A stretch of DNA of 18,326 nt from assembly GCA_964576075.1 (NCBI GenBank), contig CAZNTX010000075.1, positions 1 to 18,326 of the forward strand, written 5' to 3'. The notes beneath the pieces are model-generated. The model ran no database searches, was not told where the DNA came from, and saw only the letters and a list, made by a program, of their open reading frames with translations. Within the stretch, counting starts at the first letter, position 1. Each line of letters starts with the position of its first letter. Positions 1-7,112 of this stretch are shown piece by piece. The stretch comes from Thermohalobaculum sp964576075 (lineage in GTDB: Bacteria; Pseudomonadota; Alphaproteobacteria; Rhodobacterales; Rhodobacteraceae). A program made the position numbers and the translations under genes.

Positions 1-100
1 CCGCCCACCCACCCGGCGCGGCGGACCCCCGACGCCTCGGTCTCGGCTCTCCGCCCCTGCGGCGATCCGGCGCGCAACCAAATTCCGGCCGTTGGGAAGA

Positions 101-121
101 AGGCGCAACGATCTTGCGCCT
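101..121. promoter_or_regulatory. operator-like palindrome upstream of mcd
   Basis: Perfect inverted repeat with 8-bp arms, AGGCGCAA and TTGCGCCT, around a 5-bp spacer. It ends 6 bases before the predicted -35 box of mcd, and another CTTGCG copy follows at 122-127. Position and symmetry suit a dimeric transcription factor. The GCAA/TTGC half-sites loosely resemble the TTTGCAAA-type sites of the short-chain acyl-CoA regulators (RamB/PccR family) that control propionyl-CoA and ethylmalonyl-CoA genes in relatives; that link is an inference. In bases 1-100 I see nothing recognisable. Confidence 0.5.
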
Positions 122-127
122 CTTGCG

Positions 128-156
128 TTGACCTCGCCCGGCGCGCGGCCTAGGTT
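128..156 (+). promoter_or_regulatory. predicted sigma-70 promoter of mcd
   Basis: A TTGACC -35 box (5 of 6 to consensus), a 17-bp spacer and TAGGTT as -10 box. The predicted start near 163 gives a leader of about 60 bases before the ATG at 222. The palindrome at 101-121 lies directly upstream. Confidence 0.5.
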
Positions 157-221
157 CCCGCATCGCATCACCGATGACGCGGCGCAGCGTGGCGCCGCCC
201 GCTAGTCCGAGAGGAGGGGCC

Positions 222-1919
222 ATGAACGTCCAACCCGCGATTTCCGAGACCGACGTCCCGGCCGCCTACGACGCCGAGCGCCTGCTCGCGCTGACGGGCC
301 CCGCCGTCGAAGCCGCCGAGGCGCTGCTGGCGCGCGCCGCCGAGGCGGTGGGCGCGCGGGTCTCGGCCGAGGGGCGCGTCTCCGGGCGCATGCTCGATCG
401 GGCCCAGTTCGCCGGCCACGCGCTCGCCTGGGCCGCGACCTATGTGGAGAGCCTGCGCCAGATGGATGCCTGGGCGCGGGGGCTGCGGGAGGCCGGCAAG
501 CTCGGCGAGACCGAGTCGCTGATCCTGCAGATCGCCTTCGGCGAGTATCTCTGGCAGCTCTATGGCGGGCTTCCGATGGCCCAGGGCGAGATCGCGCGGC
601 CGCAGGACATGGGGCTGTCCCAGGAGGACTGCCGGGTCCTGACGACCCCCGAGGTGCAGGAGCTGACCGAGCGCGGCAACACCGACGCCGCCCGGATGCG
701 CCTCGTCGAGCTCATGCGCGCGCAGAAGGGCGCCGCCACCTATGGCGATTGCGGGCTCGAGGAGGAGTTCGAGATGGTGCGCGACCAGTTCCGCCGCTTC
801 GCGGAGGACCGGGTGGTGCCCCATGCCCATGAGTGGCATCTGAAGGACGAGCTCGTGCCGATGGAGATCGTCGAGGAGATGGCCGAGCTCGGCGTCTTCG
901 GCCTCACGATCCCCGAGGAGCATGGCGGTTTCGGCATGGGCAAGACGGCGATGTGCGTCGTCTCCGAGGAGCTCAGCCGCGGCTATATCGGCGTCGGCTC
1001 GCTCGGCACGCGCACCGAGATCGCGGCCGAGCTGATCCTCTGCGGCGGCACGGAGGCGCAGAAGGCGCGCTGGCTGCCGAAGCTCGCCTCGGGCGAGATC
1101 CTGCCGACGGCGGTGTTCACCGAGCCCAACACCGGCTCCGATCTCGGCGCGCTCAAGACCCGCGCCACGCGCGACGGCGAGGACTGGGTGATCACCGGCA
1201 ACAAGACCTGGATCACCCATGCCGCGCGCACCGATCTGATGACGGTCCTCGCGCGCACCGACCCCGAGACCTCGGATTATCGCGGCCTCTCGATGTTCCT
1301 CGCCGAGAAGACCCGGGGCGACTGCGCCACCCCCTTCCCCGACGCGACCCTCGACGGCGGCGAGATCGAGGTGCTCGGCTATCGCGGCATGAAGGAATAC
1401 ACCCTCGCGCTCGACGGCCACCGGGTGCCCGGCGATGCGCTCCTCGGGGGCGAGGAGGGCAAGGGCTTCAAGCAGCTCATGCAGACCTTCGAATCGGCCC
1501 GCATCCAGACCGCGGCGCGCGCCATCGGCGTCGCCCAGGCGGCCCTCGACGTCTCGCTGCAATACGCCGAGGACCGGGTCGCCTTCGGCCGCCCGATCGT
1601 CGAGTTCCCGCGGGTGGCGTCGAAGCTCGCGATGATGGCCGTGGAGATCATGGTGGCGCGACAGCTCACCTACCACTCCGCGCGCGAGAAGGACGAGGAG
1701 CGCCGCTGCGACCTCGAGGCCGGGATGGCCAAGCTGCTCGGCGCCCGCGTCGCCTGGGCCGCGGCCGACAACGGCCTGCAAATCCACGGCGGCAACGGCT
1801 TCGCGCTCGAATATCCGATCAGCCGGATCCTCTGCGACGCCCGGATTCTCAACATCTTCGAGGGGGCGGCAGAGATTCAGGCGCAGGTGATCGCGCGCCG
1901 GGTTCTGGAGACCCGCTGA
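222..1919 (+). CDS. mcd: (2S)-methylsuccinyl-CoA dehydrogenase
   Basis: FAD-dependent acyl-CoA dehydrogenase of 565 residues. The family member with this architecture oxidises (2S)-methylsuccinyl-CoA to mesaconyl-CoA in the ethylmalonyl-CoA pathway of acetyl-CoA assimilation. The usual ~380-residue dehydrogenase fold (N-terminal helical, beta and C-terminal helical domains) begins near residue 178. It is preceded by an extra ~175-residue helical domain that ordinary acyl-CoA dehydrogenases lack and Mcd has. Visible motifs are FTEPNTGSD at 299-307 (FAD/substrate loop), QIHGGNGF near the C-terminus, and NIFEGAAEIQ, whose Glu547 is the expected catalytic base. ATG 222 was chosen over an in-frame ATG at 174 because GAGGAGG at 211-217 is well spaced for it. 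meaB lies 9.5 kb downstream. The main alternative is a generic long acyl-CoA dehydrogenase. Confidence 0.85.
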   Translation: MNVQPAISETDVPAAYDAERLLALTGPAVEAAEALLARAAEAVGARVSAEGRVSGRMLDRAQFAGHALAWAATYVESLRQMDAWARGLREAGKLGETESLILQIAFGEYLWQLYGGLPMAQGEIARPQDMGLSQEDCRVLTTPEVQELTERGNTDAARMRLVELMRAQKGAATYGDCGLEEEFEMVRDQFRRFAEDRVVPHAHEWHLKDELVPMEIVEEMAELGVFGLTIPEEHGGFGMGKTAMCVVSEELSRGYIGVGSLGTRTEIAAELILCGGTEAQKARWLPKLASGEILPTAVFTEPNTGSDLGALKTRATRDGEDWVITGNKTWITHAARTDLMTVLARTDPETSDYRGLSMFLAEKTRGDCATPFPDATLDGGEIEVLGYRGMKEYTLALDGHRVPGDALLGGEEGKGFKQLMQTFESARIQTAARAIGVAQAALDVSLQYAEDRVAFGRPIVEFPRVASKLAMMAVEIMVARQLTYHSAREKDEERRCDLEAGMAKLLGARVAWAAADNGLQIHGGNGFALEYPISRILCDARILNIFEGAAEIQAQVIARRVLETR

Positions 1920-2121
1920 CGGGGACTGGAAGTCCGCTTGTCTATTGCGCCGCGGCAAGTGCTTGGAAATCCGAGCGACGGGCCGCGGCGCTTTGCGCCA
2001 GACGCATAGCGGCTATGCGTTGACACGGCTATCTGCCTCCGCCGCCATGGACTATTTCCGCGCTCTACCGGTGTTCCGCCGGCCTTAACCATCCGTTGGT
2101 CATTGCAGAAGGAGGCGTGTC
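1920..2121. other. intergenic region with palindrome, -35-like box and CtrA-like half site
   Basis: No gene is visible in these 202 bases. A weak hairpin (GGACT/AGTCC, 1923-1935) follows mcd. A perfect inverted repeat ACGCATAG-CGG-CTATGCGT lies at 2002-2020, and its last base begins an exact TTGACA (2020-2025). No good -10 box stands 16-18 bp further on, so the promoter is uncertain. TTAACCAT at 2085-2092 matches the CtrA half-site, about 30 bases before the next start codon. Confidence 0.4.
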
Positions 2122-2388
2122 GTGCCCTACGACATGAACCGCGACTCGTTGTTGGAGGAACAGGGCAAGCGCGCGCAGAAGCTCTTCGCCGCGGTGGTCC
2201 TCGCCGCGATCGACGACGCGATCCTCGAAGAGAAGAAGCACGGCACGGGCGTCAGCACCATCGCCTCCTGGGCGCGCTCGAAGGACGGCAAGCTCATCCT
2301 CTCCGCCGCCGGGATCGAGGTCTGCGAGCGCACCGTCGAGAACCTGATGGCCTTCGTGCGCCGCGGCATCAAGACCACGGTGGCCTGA
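2122..2388 (+). CDS. small conserved hypothetical protein (DUF6280-like)
   Basis: Predicted 88-residue soluble, mostly helical protein with no signal peptide or membrane segment. The core, with LFAAVVLAAIDDAI, a central ASWARSKDGK and a C-terminal VENLMAFVRRGI, resembles from memory a short family of unknown function widespread in Rhodobacterales (DUF6280). I could not check that match, and no function is known to me. It starts with GTG, supported by AAGGAGG at 2109-2115. It sits alone between mcd and the cold-shock gene on the same strand, probably with its own promoter in the preceding gap. Confidence 0.75.
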   Translation: MPYDMNRDSLLEEQGKRAQKLFAAVVLAAIDDAILEEKKHGTGVSTIASWARSKDGKLILSAAGIEVCERTVENLMAFVRRGIKTTVA

Positions 2389-2398
2389 GCGTCTCCTC

Positions 2399-2427
2399 TT
2401 GCGCCGGCCTGGATTTGGACTTATCTT
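2399..2427 (+). promoter_or_regulatory. predicted promoter of the cold-shock gene
   Basis: TTGCGC -35 box, 17-bp spacer and TATCTT -10 box, inside a locally AT-richer stretch just after the preceding stop codon. A start near 2433 would give a leader of about 114 bases, as is common for cold-shock mRNAs. The same TTGCGC/17-bp layout recurs before tRNA-Trp and nusG. Confidence 0.4.
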
Positions 2428-2460
2428 TCGCTTGCTCAAGACGTTCGACCCTCTCTGCCT

Positions 2461-2539
2461 GTCTCCAAAGCTGCGCAGCTGACTCGATACCGACTGCGCC
2501 ACGACCCGCGCATCCCGCGGCGGGACAGACCTTGGAGAC
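2461..2539 (+). promoter_or_regulatory. cold-shock mRNA leader that can sequester the ribosome binding site
   Basis: GTCTCCAA at 2461-2468 is perfectly complementary to TTGGAGAC at 2532-2539, which contains the GGAG ribosome binding site of the cold-shock gene. Between them lie a 12-base perfect palindrome (2469-2480) and a small TCCCG/CGGGA hairpin (2513-2525). Such a fold could hide the start site under one condition and release it under another, as in the E. coli cspA thermosensing leader. This is inferred from complementarity only. Confidence 0.4.
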
Positions 2540-2546
2540 CAGAGAT

Positions 2547-2756
2547 ATGGCTACTGGCACCGTGAAGTGGTTCAACGCGACCAAAGGCTTCGGCTTCATC
2601 CAGCCCGATGGTGGGGGCAAGGACGTGTTCGTCCACATCTCCGCCGTCGAGCGTTCGGGGCTGACCGGGCTCGCCGACGGCGCGAAAGTGTCCTACGAGA
2701 TGGAGCAGGATCGGCAGGGCCGCTCCGCTGCCGGGCAGCTCGCCCTTCTCGACTGA
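2547..2756 (+). CDS. cold-shock domain protein, CspA family
   Basis: A 69-residue single cold-shock domain that binds single-stranded RNA/DNA and melts RNA secondary structure, acting as a cytoplasmic RNA chaperone. Both nucleic-acid motifs are intact: RNP1 KGFGFI at residues 13-18 and RNP2 VFVHIS at 27-32, after the family's usual GTVKWFNATKG opening. Length is typical. The ATG has GGAG nine bases upstream, within the complementary element described for the leader. I cannot tell which Csp paralogue it is or whether cold induces it. A perfect CGCGCCGGCGCG palindrome lies just after the stop (2761-2772) and may help end transcription. Confidence 0.93.
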   Translation: MATGTVKWFNATKGFGFIQPDGGGKDVFVHISAVERSGLTGLADGAKVSYEMEQDRQGRSAAGQLALLD

Positions 2757-2832
2757 CACGCGCGCCGGCGCGGCGGATGCGTCTTTGCTCCCGGTATTGC
2801 TCTCTGGCAGACGCAGTCGGGAACAAGGTGTT

Positions 2833-3156
2833 ATGACGCGTATCCGCCTCGCCCTCGTCGTTCTGACCTCGGGGCTCGCCGCCTGTGGCGGCCAGCCTCC
2901 CCCGCCGGCGGCCGAGCCTGCCCCGCCGGCTTACGGCCAGCCCCCGGCCTCCCAGCCGGAGCCAGCTCCCCCGGCCTATGAGCCGAAGCCCAAGCCGCCG
3001 GCCTACGCCCAGCCGGGATACGGGCAGCCCCCCGCTTACAAGCCGAAGCCCAAGCCCGCCTTCAACCCGCCCTATTGGCAGGGCGACACCTGCCTGCGCC
3101 GCGACCGGTCCGGCAATGTCGTGCCGGTCGATCCCGCGCGCTGCCCGCCGAGGTGA
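2833..3156 (+). CDS. proline-rich lipoprotein
   Basis: A 107-residue predicted lipoprotein. A short basic N-terminus and hydrophobic stretch end in the lipobox LAAC, with lipidated Cys18. Residues ~20-75 are a low-complexity linker rich in Pro, with four PPAY units and KPKP blocks, of the kind that spans the cell wall or extends from a membrane. A short C-terminal segment starting at Cys87 has the pattern CxxRxRxGxxVxVxPxxCP. The next gene, only 4 bases downstream, ends in the same pattern, so the two are probably one transcription unit and distant duplicates. The ribosome binding site is weak (AAGG); the ATG was chosen because it places the signal sequence at the N-terminus. Function unknown. 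Confidence 0.75.
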   Translation: MTRIRLALVVLTSGLAACGGQPPPPAAEPAPPAYGQPPASQPEPAPPAYEPKPKPPAYAQPGYGQPPAYKPKPKPAFNPPYWQGDTCLRRDRSGNVVPVDPARCPPR

Positions 3157-3160
3157 CCCG

Positions 3161-3376
3161 ATGAGACGTCCCGCTCTGATCCTCGCGGCGCTCGCCGCGG
3201 CTGCGCTCCCCGGATGCGGCGGAGAGGTCGCGCCCAACACCACCGGTTATTCCGACCGGCCGGTCGTCCAGGGCGGCGCCTGCTTCGCGCGCAACCGGAA
3301 GGGCCAGCTCGTCCGCGTCGCCCCGTCCAACTGCCCCGAGCTCGCGGCTCCGGAGGAGGGGCAGCCGGCGGAGTGA
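3161..3376 (+). CDS. small lipoprotein sharing a Cys-flanked motif with its neighbour
   Basis: A 71-residue predicted lipoprotein with signal sequence and lipobox LPGC (Cys19). From Cys41 it carries the same CxxRxRxGxxVxVxPxxCP pattern as the upstream lipoprotein: 9 of 19 positions identical, both terminal cysteines kept. It lacks the proline-rich linker. The two cysteines could form a disulphide that closes a small periplasmic loop (inference). It starts 4 bases after the preceding stop and is probably translated from the same mRNA. Its stop is 3 bases from the stop of a gene on the other strand. Function unknown. Confidence 0.7.
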   Translation: MRRPALILAALAAAALPGCGGEVAPNTTGYSDRPVVQGGACFARNRKGQLVRVAPSNCPELAAPEEGQPAE

Positions 3377-3379
3377 GCC

Positions 3380-3706
3380 TCAGCAGCGGAGCCGGCCCTC
3401 CCAGACGCTGAAGGCGCCCTTGAGGCTGCGGCGGTCGAGCTTGCAGCCCGTGCCCTCGGCGACCTGCCCGATGGCGTCGGCCGCGTCCTCCCGGAGATCC
3501 GCCTCGTGGACGCCGAACACACTGTCCACGAAGATCGCCTGCACGTCGATCTGATCCCGCCTGGCCGAGGGCCGCGCATAGACATCCACCCCCCGCCCCT
3601 CCACGACCGCCCGATCCGGCTCCCGCCCCACATATTTCAGCGAGGGCGAGGAGCAGGCGGCGAGGGTCAGCATCGCTGCCGCCGCTGCTTTCGCCCCTGA
3701 CCTCAT
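3380..3706 (-). CDS. hypothetical lipoprotein
   Basis: A 108-residue predicted lipoprotein: Ala-rich signal sequence and lipobox LAAC with Cys18, then a ~90-residue soluble domain with two further cysteines, one of them the last residue. I do not recognise the domain. The start is the ATG at 3706, with GGGAGGT at 3711-3717 as ribosome binding site; an in-frame GTG six bases upstream overlaps that site and was rejected. It is convergent with the previous lipoprotein gene (3-base gap). Its promoter lies in the divergent region that holds the CtrA-like site. Confidence 0.7.
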   Translation of the reverse strand: MRSGAKAAAAAMLTLAACSSPSLKYVGREPDRAVVEGRGVDVYARPSARRDQIDVQAIFVDSVFGVHEADLREDAADAIGQVAEGTGCKLDRRSLKGAFSVWEGRLRC

Positions 3707-3751
3707 CGCCACCTCCCTGGGCTCGCCACGGAGATGCTCGCTCCGAAGCGG

Positions 3752-3767
3752 TTAATGCAGGGTTAAC
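3752..3767. promoter_or_regulatory. putative CtrA binding site
   Basis: TTAA, seven bases, TTAAC: an exact match to the alphaproteobacterial CtrA full-site consensus TTAA-N7-TTAAC, also visible as a direct repeat of GGTTAA at 11-bp spacing. It lies in the 116-base gap between the divergent lipoprotein gene (start 3706) and the ParB-like gene (start 3823), so it could control either or both. An AT-rich pair of motifs like this is unexpected in such GC-rich DNA. Confidence 0.5.
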
Positions 3768-3822
3768 GGGGCGCGACGGCGCGCCCCTTGGCAAGCGGGC
3801 GCGGCGCGGGCAGCATGGGGAC

Positions 3823-4077
3823 ATGCTCAAGCGCCACGACTTCGAAATCGCCGCGATCTACGTGCCCGGGCCGCGCCGCCGGACGCTCGACCCCGCGAAG
3901 GTCGAGGCGCTGGCGGCGGACATCCTGGAGAACGGCCAGACGACCCCGATCCGCTGCCGCCACGACGCGAAGGCCGACCGCCTCGTGCTGATCGAGGGCT
4001 ACCACCGCCTCGAGGCGCTCAAGGCGCTCGGCGAGACCCGCGTCATCGGCTACCTGGTGCAGGCGCGAGTGCACTGA
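3823..4077 (+). CDS. stand-alone ParB-like (ParB/sulfiredoxin fold) domain protein
   Basis: An 84-residue protein that is little more than the N-terminal domain of ParB. It shows TLDPAKVEALAADILENGQTTPIRC, broken here by the family's expected turn, and then the signature IEGYHRLEALKALG, where Gly59-Tyr-His-Arg62 occupies the position of the ParB GERRxR nucleotide motif. The helix-turn-helix and dimerisation domains of a chromosome-partition ParB are absent, so it is unlikely to be the partition protein. ParB-fold proteins of this size occur in Rhodobacterales; they may bind nucleotide or have enzyme activity, but I know of no assigned role. Only a poor ribosome binding site precedes the ATG. 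A CtrA-type site lies 56 bases upstream. It converges on lepA. Confidence 0.8.
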   Translation: MLKRHDFEIAAIYVPGPRRRTLDPAKVEALAADILENGQTTPIRCRHDAKADRLVLIEGYHRLEALKALGETRVIGYLVQARVH

Positions 4078-4094
4078 CCGTGATAATGGTCAGT
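4073..4094. terminator. hairpin between convergent ParB-like gene and lepA
   Basis: Perfect 7-bp arms ACTGACC (4073-4079) and GGTCAGT (4088-4094) around an 8-base loop; GTG/CAC at 4069-4071 and 4096-4098 adds three pairs after one mismatch. The ParB-like stop codon is inside the left arm. No T-run follows on either side, so it is a candidate bidirectional terminator or 3'-end stabiliser only. Confidence 0.45.
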
Positions 4095-4101
4095 CCACAC
4101 T

Positions 4102-5901
<1,800 letters not shown>

Positions 5902-5908
5902 AGGATGG

Positions 5909-5936
5909 CTTATGGCGCAATCCGGGCCACGGTCAA
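5909..5936 (-). promoter_or_regulatory. predicted lepA promoter giving a near-leaderless mRNA
   Basis: On the minus strand, TTGACC (5936-5931), a 16-bp spacer and CATAAG (5914-5909). The expected transcription start is about 5902, immediately before the lepA ATG at 5901, which agrees with the absence of a ribosome binding site. Confidence 0.45.
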
Positions 5937-5975
5937 GCGGGCTGCGACAGGCTTTCCGGGCGCCGCCGCGGTCGT

Positions 5976-6003
5976 TTGTGGACCGAGCGCGGCGTGCTAC
6001 AAC
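5976..6003 (+). promoter_or_regulatory. predicted promoter of the coiled-coil gene
   Basis: TTGTGG, a 16-bp spacer and TACAAC (4 of 6 to the -10 consensus). The start near 6010 leaves a leader of about 23 bases before the ATG at 6033, with GGAGG at 6023-6027. Confidence 0.45.
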
Positions 6004-6032
6004 TGCCGTTGTGAAACGCTATGGAGGACGCG

Positions 6033-6407
6033 ATGGCCAAGATCGACGCCGGGACGCAGAAGCTGATCGAGCAGGCGCTCGCGAAGGAGCTGAAGCGGCT
6101 TCCTCTCGACAACCTGAAATCCATCGACAAGCTCGAGGCGGAATTGAAGGCCGTGAAGGCCGAACTCGCCGAGGCGCGGAAGTTCCTCGCGAAGGTGGCG
6201 ACCGAGACCGGCGACGTAAAGGCCGATCTGGACCGGGAGCTGATGTCGCTCTACAAGACCGTGGGTGCGAATTTGAAAGTGAGTGAGGCGAACACACAGA
6301 AGCAAATGAAAAATTACGAAGACATCGTTGACATTCTCAAATTTTCAGACGAGCGCTACCGCGAGCTCAGCAAGAGGCTCGAGAAGCTCGAGAAGCAAAA
6401 GGGCTAG
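6033..6407 (+). CDS. hypothetical coiled-coil protein
   Basis: A 124-residue, charged, almost entirely helical protein without signal or membrane segment. Residues ~25-60 (DNLKSIDKLEAELKAVKAE onwards) and the C-terminal ERYRELSKRLEKLEKQK show heptad-like spacing of Leu/Ile, so a coiled coil or helical bundle is likely. I recognise no family. The start is ATG 6033, because GGAGG at 6023-6027 sits inside the alternative ATG 6021. Codons ~80-106 (6271-6350) are only about 36% GC and use AAA, AGT, ACA, AAT, TTT and TCA, unlike every neighbouring gene. It is divergent from lepA and convergent with the phosphatase homologue. Confidence 0.75.
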   Translation: MAKIDAGTQKLIEQALAKELKRLPLDNLKSIDKLEAELKAVKAELAEARKFLAKVATETGDVKADLDRELMSLYKTVGANLKVSEANTQKQMKNYEDIVDILKFSDERYRELSKRLEKLEKQKG

Positions 6408-6446
6408 CCTCGGGTCCGCCCTGCGCGGGCTCCCATCCGCCCCGGC

Positions 6447-6482
6447 CGGTGTGGCGCGACACCGTTTCGGGGACGCGTCCCC
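6447..6482 (+). terminator. two hairpins after the coiled-coil gene
   Basis: The first stem, CGGTGT/ACACCG (6447-6452 with 6459-6464), has a 6-base loop and is followed by TTT. Four bases later a second perfect palindrome, GGGGACGCGTCCCC (6469-6482), is followed by TCT. They lie in the convergent gap between the coiled-coil gene and the phosphatase homologue and could stop transcription from the left, or both ways. The T-runs are short. Confidence 0.45.
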
Positions 6483-6566
6483 TCTACTGACGGAACCGGA
6501 GCGAGGCGGGAGGAGCGGCGCCGGACGGCGCGCGGATAGCGGTGTCGGCCGGGGTGAGCGCCGCGC

Positions 6567-7016
6567 TCAGATCCGGGCGCGGGCGAGGGCGGCGGCGAGG
6601 CCGTCGGCAGCGTCCTCGATGAGATCGAGCGCGCGGACGAAATCCTCCGTCGCGCCTTCGTAGGGGTCGGCGATCTCGACGCCCTCGGGATGGAGCAGCC
6701 GCAATCCTCCGGCCCGCGCAGCGGGCGCCTGGGCGAGGAGGCCGTCGAGCACATAGCGGTCGACGGCGAAGACGCGGTCGTAGCGCGCGAAATCCGCGCT
6801 GGCGAGCGCCCGGGCACGGAAGCCCTCGATCCGGTAGCCCCGCGCCGCGGCCACCGCGCGGGCGCGCGGGTCGGGCGGCTCGCCCGGCGAGACGACGCTG
6901 ATCCCGGCGCTCTCCACGGCCTCGACGAGCCCCGCCCGCCCGAGCCGCGCCCGCAGCACCGCCTCGACCATCGGGCCCCGGCAGACATTTCCGAAATCGA
7001 CGCATAACAGCCGCAT
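6567..7016 (-). CDS. low-molecular-weight tyrosine phosphatase homologue lacking the catalytic Cys
   Basis: A 149-residue protein with the full LMW-PTP fold layout. The P-loop region reads CVDFGNVCRGPMVEA; aligned to the family CLGNICRSP, the Gly, Asn, second Cys, Arg13 and Pro are kept, but the nucleophilic cysteine is Asp7 (codon GAT) and the Ser after the Arg is Gly14. Cys5 is two residues too early to replace it. The general-acid motif is intact (DPYEG, Asp117), as are the FARYDRVFAVD and DFVRALDLIED segments. It is therefore probably inactive as a phosphatase: a pseudo-enzyme that may bind phospho-ligands, or an enzyme with changed chemistry. It lies 96 bases downstream of hrpB on the same strand and may be cotranscribed. 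Sequencing error is unlikely, since Cys to GAT needs at least two changes. Confidence 0.8.
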   Translation of the reverse strand: MRLLCVDFGNVCRGPMVEAVLRARLGRAGLVEAVESAGISVVSPGEPPDPRARAVAAARGYRIEGFRARALASADFARYDRVFAVDRYVLDGLLAQAPAARAGGLRLLHPEGVEIADPYEGATEDFVRALDLIEDAADGLAAALARARI

Positions 7017-7112
7017 CAGGCCGCGCTCCCATTCCTTCGGCCGGCGACCCTATCCCCCGCCTCGTCGCCTGCCCAGCCATCATTTGCACAAATTCCGGGC
7101 AGGTCCGAGGGG

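Noticed and set aside
1..30. C-rich start of the window resembling the loop of the 9690-9779 hairpin
   Set aside because: Only a short CGCCCACCC-type match; the arms are not present, so composition explains it.
168..1958. Long minus-strand open frame opposite mcd
   Set aside because: Mirror of the coding strand in GC-rich DNA; product is Arg/Gly/Leu low-complexity and matches no family, while mcd is clearly real.
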